Assembly: GCA_023014335.1 (NCBI GenBank)
Contig: JAECYW010000001.1
Span: 2,356,001-2,420,000 of the forward strand
Direction: 5' to 3'
DNA: 64,000 nucleotides
Source of the DNA: Galerina marginata
Taxonomy: Eukaryota; Basidiomycota; Agaricomycetes; Agaricales; Galerinaceae
The position numbers were made by a program, and so were the translations under genes. Below, piece after piece: positions 28,830-39,510 of the stretch (positions are counted from its first letter, which is position 1; each line of letters opens with the position of its first letter). The notes under the pieces are model-generated. The model saw nothing but the letters and a program-made list of their open reading frames with translations. It was not told where the DNA came from and made no database searches.

Positions 28830-31050
28830 CTACATCGTCTGCATTGCCTGCACTCGGTTATCTCGTATGAAGAGTTTGAAGAGAACCAAGCTACCAGACA
28901 GGTCGTGAATTCTGGGGTCGATCTCTCCAACCCCAAAGTTTCTCGAGGACAATGGAAGATGCTCAATTTAGTGAATCGCTTTCACAGTACTGGGCTAACC
29001 TCTATCCGTTTATTACCCCTCCCCTCGATTTTATTGACAGTCACACAACGTACAGGTCGATATCGACCTCCCTCAGATTGCCGTTATCGGTTCTCACAGT
29101 GCCTCGTCTCTCATCGAGAGTGTTTACGGAATCACTTTGCCGCGTGCAGCGGGGTCTTGTACTCGGTAAATCTAATTTGTTTCCGCTTTTTATTCTCGTT
29201 CTTAATACTAGTAAACCTTTCATAGCTGCCCGACCAAGTGCCATCTATCCAGGAGTAATGGACAATGGCAATGCGTAGTATCCCTGCGCTTCATCATGGA
29301 TGCCCAAGGCAAGACCTTGGAACAGCCGCGCAGTCAAGCTTTTGGCGACGTTATATACGACAAGACCCAGGTTGAAGATCGGATACGGCGAACGCAGAAG
29401 CTTATTTTGAACCCAGGCAAGCCGGCAAAGCCTTCCTTGGATGGCGACGAAGGCGACGAGGGACACGAATCCACATTGACCTTCTCGCACAATTGTGAGA
29501 GATAAGCGGCCGAGATGTCGCCGACCTTTCTTTCGTCGATTTGGCTGGTGTGTTGATACATCCACTGTCCTTTAATCAGATCTGACTGTTTGAAGGTTTG
29601 AAGGTTTGATCGCTAGCACGTCCTATAGTAGCAAATGTAGCGGCGACGATATTACCCAGTCGAGAATCTCGTCAGGGCTTATATCAAGAAGTCGAATTTA
29701 TCATTTTACTCGCCGTCGCTTGCGAGAGTACGTGAATTGTTCCAACCTGTTCCAACCGCGGTCCTTATTTATGATCATCAGCGGATTTTGAGAATCAAGG
29801 CGCCCATCGATTCATCAAGGACTTCGACCCCGACGGAAAAAGGACCATTGGTATATACTACGCTCCTCTCTTGAACTACTCCAATACAGACTTCATTGGT
29901 GGAAAGTGTCCTGACTAAAGCCCGACCGTATTCCGACTGGTGAAAAGCTGTGAAAAGTCGAGCTGGCTACCGTTTATTTGAGGCAAGAAAGAGCCGTTGG
30001 AGAACGGTTGGTTCTCCGTCAAGCAACCGAACGACTTGCAGTCCAAGATGACCTGTGACCAGGCTAGGCAGAAGAAAAACGAATTTTTCACGTCAAACCC
30101 ACCTTGATGCGAGCTCGATGTTGGACTTCAAAAGTACATTCGAACGTCGAATGTGGTGGATAGACTCAGTTTTGTTCCATCCGACTTAATCTCCAAAAGG
30201 TCAGTTCCCAATCCCGTACTTGTGTCGTGACTCACGACGTCTTATTCGTCCAATTTTCTCAGGCTGCCTCAGATTTACGAAGAGCGCGAAGGAAAGAAAC
30301 ATTACGGACACTCGCAATCTTATTGCTACCATGCCTCGCCCAACGTCTGATAGCCCTCAAAGCGAGATCGCCATGCTTTTGCACAGCTTTGTCAAGGCGG
30401 TTTTCTCCGGGCTATTCGGCCGGCCCAGGTATTCAGGAGGGCCATTCGGGTGACAGCGCCAAATTTCCGTCCTTTCGAGAAAGAATTCGAGCACAAGCGT
30501 TATATTGGTCGCGCCAACTTTTTGGTACAGGAAGAAATGGAAGCGTAGGGCGCAGAGGAGAGCGAAGACGAAAACACTGATGCAAAAGGAAGGAAGCGAA
30601 AGCACCATCCCGTCCTCCAAGGTTTATATCAACGAGGTCTTAGCCAGGGCTCGTCAGTAAGTTGCTATCCTCGGCTTGAACCGAGTTAACTCTGTCCCTA
30701 ACAATTCATCTCAGGGCGCGAACTCGAGAATTTCCCAGTCACCTTCCCTTTGTTGTTCAAACGACGTTCATTGATGGCATCGTCACGAAATGGCAGGCGC
30801 CTGCTTTAGTTCTTTGCAAAATTGTTCACGATGGAACACGGGAAGAAATTGGTCGCCAATCATTTGGCAGAATTCGGGCAAGGCCACCTTGAGCTACGCT
30901 TCTAACCCAGTGTTTCTAACTCGTTCTTTCTTTCGAAGGACCGTCTTCACCAGCATACACCAGCATATTGAAAGGTGCAGAGCCAAGGCGGAGCAAAGTA
31001 TTTCATGGCTCCTGAAACCCATAATGATCAATAATGATGTTAATATCTTC
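28830..31050 (+). pseudogene. Dynamin-like GTPase, decayed, P-loop deleted
   Basis: Dynamin-superfamily blocks appear in order: DLSNPKVSRGQWKMLNLVNR; VDIDLPQIAVIGSHSASSLI; GITLPRAAGSCTR; SNGQWQCVVSLRFIMDAQGK; QAFGDVIYDKTQVEDRIRRT; ISGRDVADLSFVDLAG (the DxxG switch); DFENQGAHRFIKDFDPDGKR; PDRIPTGEK (TKPD-type G4); KEPLENGWFSVKQPND; ARQKKNEFF; LQKYIRTSNVVDRLS; SDSPQSEIAMLLHSFVK; APNFRPFEKEF; and CRAKAEQSISWLLKP. The P-loop should read GSQSxGKSS; here Gly-Lys is missing (GSHSASS), so nucleotide binding would be lost. Frames shift around 29940, TGA replaces CGA after WLPFI (about 29979), and a TGA stop follows TSNPP near 30104. Dynamin-like genes are often multi-copy in mushrooms; this copy is dead. 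Confidence 0.85.
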
Positions 31051-33618
31051 CCCGCAGATCCTGTCTACGTACCCACGTATCCAACCTTCGGAATCCCTGG
31101 CATTCTGGACGTCTCTTATGAAATACCTTGAAAATCTGCGGCATCAGTGCATCTACCCATCCACTTCTGCTGCTCGAACGACTGGCAAACCATCAACCTC
31201 AAGTTTGAAAGCCTCAGATAGCAACTAAACACAGAAAGTGTTTCGTGGTGGTGGAAGGACGTCACCGTTCGGAAATCGCTTTTGAAGGAATGCTCAGGCG
31301 ACTGGTAAGTTTCAATTTCGCTATATGAATTTACAACACCAGGCTGATGATTCACAAAGATTTGCACGACTCTCGACGCACACCCTGTTGAAGGCTTCTT
31401 GTCCTATACAACCCGATAGGATGAGCGTATGTAGGTTTGCTTTCAACTGTTTACTTTCTTACAGCGCGGCTGAGCATTCCTGGACACCCTGCTTCGCACC
31501 CAACCAGTCACCTACACATCGCCTCTCGCACGATATTCAGCGATGCGACACGCATGGGCACGGCCTGCCGCATTCTTATCGAGATCGGAGGATGATCGCA
31601 GCTACTTCGCGTACGTCCTTCCAATAATGCAACATAATGTGCAAACTTTCTCTTAGGAATCCCTTAACGATACAACACCTTCAAAATTTGCCTAGCTCTC
31701 TACAGAGCCCCTACGAGCCTCGCAGAATCCAAACTCCAGATCCGCCTCCAACAGTACTGGACAGGCGAAACAGGTCAGGTCGAAAAGTCGTCTTTCTCCG
31801 GTCGAATTGGCAGGGATTAGGCTGTCATCATCATCATCATTATCTTCGTCAAGTGAACCTTTCTCTGCAGAGAAATATGAGCTAGACACATCCCCGGTTC
31901 GTTTATTCGTTTTTCGCATCTAAAAAGATCTGAAGCTCAAACCAGCGAACCAGAAGCAAGCAGGACACCCGTCGCCTTTAGCCATTGCAGCCGCACACCA
32001 CCTCGCGCATCGAAATTCTGGGCACAGTAAATGAATTTTCAGATGAAAGGTGCAAGAAAGGCGAGGAATGTATGGCGAGCTCAAGATAAGTTAACTTCGT
32101 CCAAAAAGGCAGCTTCGCCAGGACTTTTGAAAGCAGCAATAACTGTAGATGGCGCACTCCCTTTCCTCTGTTTCTCACTCAGTCAAATTGGATAATACAT
32201 GGTAACTGTGGAGGATAACCTGGATTGATCGACAAGGGGCAATCTCAAAAAGCGACGAACAGAGATTGGCTTCGATGTATCTTGGAAAACAGGTGTGTAG
32301 CTGCTCTTGAGCTGAACCCATTAATGTCTAATATTGTTACTTGTACTAACGCTAGAAGTCAAGCATCCGCATCCTGACACTCTCCAGAACTTGAACGTCG
32401 GCATTCCCTTCATGCACAACGGCCAACACGAAGCTGAGGCATCTCATCAAGCATGTGTGCCGCCAGTCGAATTTTTTGTGCGGATGAGCTTCGGATCTGG
32501 ATCATCTCGACGAAAGCAGCCACCAGTGGACGAAAACAAGAAACTCAGATCATTAGTGAGTCCTGCCAACTATCCCCGTGTATTCGGCTAACATTGTCTT
32601 TGTAGGCGGTTTAGCAGCCGTCCTGCGCTCGGTGAAGTTCAAAATTTGCCCCTCGTAACCGCGTAACCGCGGTCCACACCGCATCCGACTTGAAACTAGT
32701 TTGCATAACAAGAAGGCAATCGCTGGACCTGCACGTCAGTAGCCTACATCTTCCTAACCTATTGAACTACCTTCTGCCTCACACCGCCGATAGGTCAGCG
32801 ACTCAGCGGATTCTCAGGGATTGAGAATGTTGCTCTGCTGTCCCCACATCACTTCCTACACCAGTGCCAACCCGAAAACTTGCCGATGAGACGGTGACTG
32901 CCGCCAGTGCCAGTCCGTCACAGTCGCGCACCAATACCATCACTATCCGTTAGCCCACTTCCAGCTGGCAATGTTTATCGGCTGTCACGCGGTAGGTAGC
33001 ACAGCGAGCTCGCCGAGATCCAGCCAGAACACGGGGCTCAGGAGCCCAATCTCAGTTCGCAGGTACTTCAAACAGGTTGAACATGTAGGCGGTAAGTATA
33101 TGAATTTCTAATGGTGAAGCATTGACTAAGTGACTTCGATTAGGGACAGGAGAAGATGGAAGACGTGAAGAGCATAAAGACGAGGAACATGATAAGCCCG
33201 GTATGTCAAATTGTCGTCGAATGTGAAGCTTCCCTGACGAACGTAATGGCAGTGCAGTGCCCGTCGTTTGGCGATGCTCTTCAAGCTTCACAGGCAATGA
33301 GATAGGGTATCTGGCGGCTCGAAGAAAAAATTGGGGTTTCAAACATGCTGCGCGGATGGGAAGCTCTAGCTGCTGTTACTCCAACCACCGCCTGAGCCCT
33401 TGCAATACCCTGGACCGTCTAGCAGCTGGATTGCAGTCAAGTTCAGTGAAGACATCTGGAAATACATGCCCGCATTCTCCTTAACATCCTTGGGTTAAGC
33501 AGGACAGATCCCTCAACACGGGGAATGGTCCACCTGTCTTCAGAATTTCTGGGGAACTCCTCCACAGCTCCAGGGCTTTAATGTATTCTCAGGGACGTCT
33601 GCCACGGTACGCTCAGCT
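31051..33618. other. Degenerate region, no gene recognised
   Basis: About 2.6 kb with only short unsupported ORFs. It may include the worn 3' end of the dynamin pseudogene (an ADDSQRFARLSTHTLLK stretch near 31345), but I could not confirm this. Confidence 0.4.
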
Positions 33619-34281
33619 TTGTGTCTACGAACCAACAGAAACTCTCGGGGCTGGCATGGAGCAGAACAGTTGCTCGACAAGGTCATCATGGAATCATTCC
33701 AACAGATGCCCCTTGAACACCACCACTATGTTCTACCACACAAGCACGCACTCGTAAATTTCAGACCTACGCTTCTCACAATGATGTTCATGTACACCTA
33801 CGACTTACCCCGGAACTCGACCGCCGCCGGTACAATCTCCCCACATCAAATGAGGTTGCTGTCATCCTTCCAAGGACTGCTGCCCCTGAATGTCGCGACC
33901 TTGTTCTCTAACTTCGTGATGACCCCTCCACCGCAGCGACTTGTACCCAGCCTATTCTCCTCCACAATAGCCGTTCGTATTCCCAGAGGAGAGAAGGGTT
34001 GGTACGTTGGGGTGAAGCTGACTGAGACAGAGGCCCAGCAGGGAAACCGTATTGACGCATGTGACCGACAGCGGGAAGAGCGTCTGGAGTGGGGCATTGA
34101 GAATGAAAGCCAAGCAGACAACCACCCCGACAACCAGCTTCGCCTGAAGCTCTCATGTTACGCCTTATTCCAACTGCACTACCGCCAAAGTGAGCCGAAC
34201 GCCCTTCTCCTTGGTGGCCGGCTTTTGAATCGCTACCTAGTTGATACGTCTTCCTTAAAAACGCCTGTAGTCAACCTGTAG
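33619..34281 (+). CDS. Hypothetical 220-codon ORF
   Basis: An uninterrupted frame of 220 codons starts with ATG at 33619 and stops before 34282. Composition is ordinary, with a hydrophilic C-terminal half (ACDRQREERLEWGIENESQA). No domain, signal peptide or repeat is recognised. It is surrounded by degenerate DNA, and an antisense ORF overlaps it, so it may be chance or a remnant of a lost gene. Confidence 0.25.
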   Translation: MCLRTNRNSRGWHGAEQLLDKVIMESFQQMPLEHHHYVLPHKHALVNFRPTLLTMMFMYTYDLPRNSTAAGTISPHQMRLLSSFQGLLPLNVATLFSNFVMTPPPQRLVPSLFSSTIAVRIPRGEKGWYVGVKLTETEAQQGNRIDACDRQREERLEWGIENESQADNHPDNQLRLKLSCYALFQLHYRQSEPNALLLGGRLLNRYLVDTSSLKTPVVNL

Positions 34282-35277
34282 TGACTTGTCCGGAATTAGG
34301 GACACTTCCGCCTCGCACGACTCAATAACCTCCAGGATGCAAACTTGGTGTACCTCAATTATCTTGCCCCAACGAGTTCAGCCAGCGGTTTTTCTTGCCA
34401 TGGTCGTTACGAGTCCTATTTAACTCGTTCTATTATTGATCTGGACCGGTCAAAAATTGGCCAGGTGTAACGCTCAACGAGCCGGCAAACGCCGCTTTCT
34501 ATTTTTAGTTGTCCGCCTTCGTCGGCAAGTCAAATCGAACTGTCGGTCAACGTTGTTCCTCTTGTGTCCCTCGTTCACGCCGTCCGTCCATCCTTCCTTG
34601 CTCGTCGAACTCGTCGTTTCTTATCGCACCGTACTCCATGAAAGTTAAATATTGAATATTGAATACTGGGTAAGTTCTTTCACTGTTGTCCCTTAACTTT
34701 CCAATTGACCATAACTTCTCTCCCCCCAGCTTCCATCGCGATTCGATGGTCCTGCATGCCTCGCTCTACGGCGCAGGTGTTGCGATTGCCTCACGTTCTC
34801 GCCGTCTCAACATTTCTCCACCTGCACCAGTTCATTGCTGGGTCTCCAACATTGCCACGTCGCTCACCACACTCATACGCCTATGTCTTCGCGCCCCATT
34901 CCTCCCCACCGCATTTTGGTCCATTCGTTCTGGTCCTAAGTTTACCTTCTTCCTACCTGTCGCATCGCCACTTGCCCTTTTCCTCCCGCACGATTTCCCT
35001 ACTTCGAACAGTGAACCATTGCCTCCAATGTAAGTCTTACAGCCCCGCCACCCGTGTTATGTCTCATACTTTTTCCTTCAGACCCGCCGCCCTCCTTTCC
35101 CCGTTGTTACCCCTCTTTGCCTTCCATTTCAAACAAGCAATGTTTGATGTTTAGTGTCGCGCTGCACTGATGCCGTCGAGCCGTCGATGATTCTCCCATC
35201 AAACCTTGGCGAACGTCGAAACCCCCTTCCGCTATACCAGCACCTGAGTGTGACACACGCCACCCTCGGACCTCAGC
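34282..35277. other. Non-coding or degenerate, nothing recognised
   Basis: Overlapping short ORFs around 34690-35150 are pyrimidine-rich and lack family motifs or consistent splice sites. Confidence 0.35.
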
Positions 35278-35860
35278 AATGGTGTTTGTGGCCTGGATAA
35301 CGACATGGAGCGTGGACAAGGCTTGGGAGAAGGCGTTGTGGAGGTGATCAGCCCCATAGAGCTGGTGACACAATTCTCAGGTGGGTTCAGGTTCTTCTTC
35401 GTGTTGAATTATTACTTAGTCGTTTCTAGCATCTCAACCTCCCCTCGCAGCGCGGCGAAATGTTCCGCCACCGCTGCTCGCAACTCGCCATCAAAGAAAA
35501 TCTCAGCACCCTGTTATCATTACCTCACAGTCCCGAGCACTGCCTTCGTTGAGTAAACGATCGCATGGACACCCTCCGACGGCATGAATTGTGTTCGCCA
35601 CCTGGATAGTGACCCGATGGCTGCATGGTGCTCGGGAGAGGCGTTGTGTGATATGACCAGGCTCGAAGAGCTGTTCGGTGCAATTCTCAGTGCGTTCGCG
35701 TCTTTTTATTCGTTTCGAAATTCGGATACTTATTTGCTTCGTTTTCTAGCTTCCGAACAAACCAGCGCCAGTCAACATTCCGCCAACGCAGCTCATGATT
35801 GGCCCTTGGAGAAAGGATCAACAAGCCCCGGCCATCATTGCCGTCTTCTCATTGCGTAGT
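35278..35860 (+). repeat. Diverged tandem duplication (~290-bp unit)
   Basis: Two consecutive segments, about 35290-35520 and 35603-35840, share a common series: CCTGGATA, GAGAGGCGTTGTG-like sequence, AGAGCTG...CAATTCTCAG, TTTCTAGC(A/T)TC, and an ending near CCATCA(T/A)...CTC. They are clearly duplicates but well diverged. They may be worn exons of a lost gene; the CAATTCTCAG and TTTCTAGC points look like splice-site remnants. Confidence 0.5.
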
Positions 35861-36292
35861 GCGCACATTCAGCTTTCCTTTGTCTTCATCACCATAGAGT
35901 TAGATGCTCCATCTGCTCCTGTCAATAGTTTTATACAGTAAAATGTATTGGGAGCTAATCTATGATAATGTTTGAAAAATAAAAATAAAATTAGACAAGT
36001 TTTTCAAACTCCGAAACACGTCCCACGTGATAGTGTTGATTGTGAGTAAACGTGAGAGTTCGATGGCCAGCGTTCTCATCCTCCACTTTTGACCATCCTA
36101 CTTGGTGCGCGTTTCGCTGGAACGTACCACCATTGTTGTTTATTCCATCGATGGTTCAATCGCTTGCGACATCGCTCAACTCTGTTTTGATACCGAACAA
36201 AACAACACACTGGGTAAGGGTCAGTTTGATTCTGTTAATGCTGTTAACCTGTGTTATCTCCTAGGTTATATGCCGTTTCCAATCTTAAATAG

Positions 36293-36500
36293 ATGACCGT
36301 TTCGACCGCCCACGTTCGCTTTAGTCTGTCACCACAGGACGACGAGGACTGGAGGGACCAAGTAGTTGAAACCAGCCAGGAAAACAAGTAAGTACTATGC
36401 TCATCTTATCAGTTCTTTGCTGGTAAGAGATGTATTTGTACTGCTGAAGTTCTTTCTTTATAGCCACAAGCAAAGGTCAGTGGGTCGTAAGCTAGGATAA
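36293..36500 (+). CDS. Possible short two-exon ORF or gene fragment
   Basis: The ATG at 36293 opens MTVSTAHVRFSLSPQDDEDW and continues to a good donor (AACAA|GTAAGT, intron from about 36389). After an acceptor near 36463 the frame continues HKQRSVGRKLG to a stop (TAA) near 36500. About 43 codons in all. The Asp/Glu-rich and then basic composition looks coding, but the reading ends quickly and DNA downstream is repetitive, so this may be the 5' stump of a truncated gene. Confidence 0.3.
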
Positions 36501-36524
36501 GTATACTTGGGTGGCAAGGAATAG

Positions 36525-36745
36525 CGCTTCTAAAAATAACTTTAGAAATGGGATTCTGGGAAGTGCTAATCGCAATGGAAGTGGAAGTGTCAATAGTACG
36601 TCTAAAATATCTTTGGACACGGGGTTCTGCGAAGTGCTAATCGCGGGAGGGAAACTGGATCATGTGGATGGTGGATGGTGGAATGTGGAAGTGTCAATAG
36701 TAAAATCTAAAAATAACTTTGAAAATGCTTTTAGAAAGTGAATAC
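36525..36745 (+). repeat. Three short diverged repeats
   Basis: (A)TCTAAAA(AT)AACTTT(A/G)GAAA-type phrases at about 36529, 36600 and 36704 are each preceded by GGAAGTGTCAATAGTA or followed by GAAGTGCTAATCGC. Non-coding. Confidence 0.5.
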
Positions 36746-38435
36746 GGGGGAAAGTGGAAAGTGGAAGGGGTGGAAAGGTGGACATGCCGGCGGAAACCAG
36801 TTTGAAAACTAGCTGTGGCTCCGGCCTCGTTAGGGGGGTTATATCCATCACATTAACCCGACCTAAGAGGCTGTACGTAATGCAAAGTTGCCCTGCCTTG
36901 AGTGCGAATTTCGTGGTATTCTAGGCGTGGACTCGCTCCTAAACTTAAACAGCCTTAAGCTCATGCCGGCCTCAATGGTGTCATATTTTGCACGAGCAGT
37001 CGATTATTACTCTAACTACTCTATCACTTATATCACCTTTTTCCCCCCACTTGAGGTTGTTTCACCTTCTGTTCCTTTCCAGAGCAAAGGGAAATTCGAT
37101 TTGGTTGTTTGAGCCTGCTTGCTACAGGGGTTGATGGAAGTCAGATACAACAATCACAAAGTATAGCACAGGAACTTTGTCTCCATTCCGTGATGGGCAT
37201 TTTGCCCAGCCCTTCCTTGACTCCTTCACAAAGTAACGGCATCGCGTCAAATTGGGTGCATGGTATCCTCGTGTAAAGGCATACATAGCCCGCAGATTTG
37301 ATACACGTTTAACTGTGAGTATTATTTCCACGCTGTTCCTGGCTGTCTCTGACCCCGAGCCATTCCTTCTGCTTTACGAACATTAAAATGGAGGGCACTT
37401 GACAATTTCTAGAACTGCCCTGCACCCTATGCTATTTCTTTACAAGTCATGGTAGAGTGATTTTTTTTCTCTTTCATTATACTCACACGCTGAATGACTC
37501 AAGCTTCCAAATATATCTCAATCCCGAGCCAATGCTCTCTATTCTGTCATGAAAACTCCATTGTTCTGCAGGCTTCGAAACTACGGTCATAAGCGCGGAA
37601 ATACTGTGTTCTATGCCGCGGAAAACTGTTTCCAAGATATTTTTGTTACCCTCAAATGCTATGCTCAAGAGATCGACAGAGAGGCGTAATCAAGCGGCGG
37701 CGGCAACTCGACGATTGAACATGACATCGTCTGACTTAGATTCCCGCTAATAGGATGTTTGAAGGGCTGTCTAGGACTGCTATCTTCTCTAGGTGATTTA
37801 TCACCGTGTGATATTTCGTGGTTTCTGCGTGGGTCTTCTTCCATTTCGCCGCTTCCTCCGTTGGTGGGCATCGAGGTGAGCTACGCATTCAGACCATATT
37901 ATCAAGCGATCAGTGCACTTCTAGCCACAGTCCTGCCCTTTTAAAATCTTTTTTCCATTCCAAAGCTTCCCATCTACAGCTGTAGATCGAAAATTATGAA
38001 TCAAATCACAATTCTGGTGGCTCAGAGTTGTCGAGATTTCTTAGGCTCCAGGTATCAGACTCATCAGCCAAAGTGCTGCGCAAATGAGGTTCGATCGTAT
38101 TTTCTGTCAATTCACACAAAGCTGAACCGTTTGTGCGCAGAGAAACTGAATCTCAGCTCGATCCTAGCAGGATTTCATGTTCTTGGGTTCTCCGCCGTTC
38201 GCCTCGACCTGCGTCATCGCACACAGCCTCTGAAGTTCAAGAATACCCACACAAGTGTTCCCCGATGCGGCGCCATCCCTATCGTTTCCGTCGCCTGTCA
38301 AAAGGAGCCCTTTCCCCTATCTGAAAGTGCAATATACGTCCCAAAGCGGTTTTGTCGCCGTAAACCTGGTCCCAAGAAGAGAACACAAATAGCTACTGTA
38401 GATGAACAGGACGCGCCGTTTACGACGACGCCTAC
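36746..38435. other. Degenerate region, no gene recognised
   Basis: About 1.7 kb with scattered short ORFs on both strands, none with splice support or motifs. Confidence 0.35.
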
Positions 38436-38885
38436 ATGTTCCCGTGCCATGGTGCACATAAACTCGGCAGCTTCTACCGACATATTTCCTGCGCGTTTAC
38501 TCTTTTGTATGGCAAAGCGGTCTATCCATTATCGAACTGGGAAGGGACTGGTTTCAGTCGAAAAGCTCGTCTAATGGACGTGATTATGGATCTTATGGAC
38601 TTGAACCGCCGCTATTCGTCAGAAGCGCTGACTGCTGCTCGCATAAGCCAGTGCAAGGAGGACCCACATCCGTTTAACCGGACTTATGCCTTTCGTAATG
38701 AGACCAGCTTAGTTATGTATTGGGCTGATCAGGCGGCTATCTTGTCTGGCATGTGGCTCGACGATAACATGGACAAGATGGGTTTCCCGGTGTCACTTGA
38801 ACGCTGGACAGCGACTTGGTCATCCGTATTGAATCGGGACGATGATGTTTCTCCCGTTTGTAGCGGTCATGCCTCAATGGAATAG
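38436..38885 (+). CDS. Hypothetical 149-codon ORF, probable exon of an unknown family
   Basis: The frame from 38436 reads like real protein: MFPCHGAHKLGSFYRHISCA, LSNWEGTGFSRKARLMDVIM, SSEALTAARISQCKEDPHPF, NETSLVMYWADQAAILSGMW and FPVSLERWTATWSSVLNRDD. Upstream the frame is closed by a TGA near 38401, after which RAVYDDAY continues into the ATG. No domain is recognised. The coding-like composition, against the poor surroundings, suggests an exon of a conserved but unnamed gene or a remnant of one. Confidence 0.4.
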   Translation: MFPCHGAHKLGSFYRHISCAFTLLYGKAVYPLSNWEGTGFSRKARLMDVIMDLMDLNRRYSSEALTAARISQCKEDPHPFNRTYAFRNETSLVMYWADQAAILSGMWLDDNMDKMGFPVSLERWTATWSSVLNRDDDVSPVCSGHASME

Positions 38886-39510
38886 CACGGTTATCAATAC
38901 GTTTGTCGTTTGCATTGGTTCGGGCGACAGACATACGCCGCTCTGGGGACGGTGTTCCTTAAAGGAGGGCAACAGCTTAACAGCGATAATTTTGGTTCCT
39001 TCCGACCACAGATGATCCTTTGTTTTGATAGTGATAGAAGTCTGGAGAAGTCTGGAGCAAGGTCTTCTTCATAAATACGAACCAGTCAAGTGTTATCAAG
39101 GCGAAGTGTTATCGGGTCTGCTATCTTGCTCAAATGCTGCCACATGGCCGGGTAATCTTGTTCATTATGCCTTTGCCGTAAGTCGAAACGAAGGCGACCA
39201 TGGATGAACATAAACCATCTGCCGTAGAAATGCCTGGGCTTCTATCTAATCCCCTGGGATGGGATCGAATGTATATCTGTCGAATGTCGAAATCACCAGA
39301 CCGAGTCATTGGTCATGAGTTTCTCCTTGGCTCTATATCTGTTGACGCCTTCCAAGATGACAAGGACCCGATCGAGGATAGTTTTTATGCATAGCAAAGG
39401 GACAACACATTCACATAAATACAAACGGTTTATAAAAAGAAGTGTCTTCCTATACAGAACGTATGGGAAAAATAAATGAAAATAAGAAGGTCACAAGTGA
39501 CCTAATGGGA
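38886..39510. other. Intergenic, nothing recognised
   Basis: About 0.6 kb with a 64-codon ORF at 39200-39394 that has no supporting signal. It marks the edge between the repeat-rich left part and the compact gene-rich right part. Confidence 0.4.

Noticed and set aside
33846..34156. Antisense ORFs opposite the 33.6-34.3 kb ORF
   Set aside because: Shadow frames without motifs or splice signals.
36816..36866. Possible retrotransposon LTR edge (GTTAGGGGGGTTATATCC ... TTAACCCGACC)
   Set aside because: No paired copy, primer-binding site or reverse transcriptase was found in the window.
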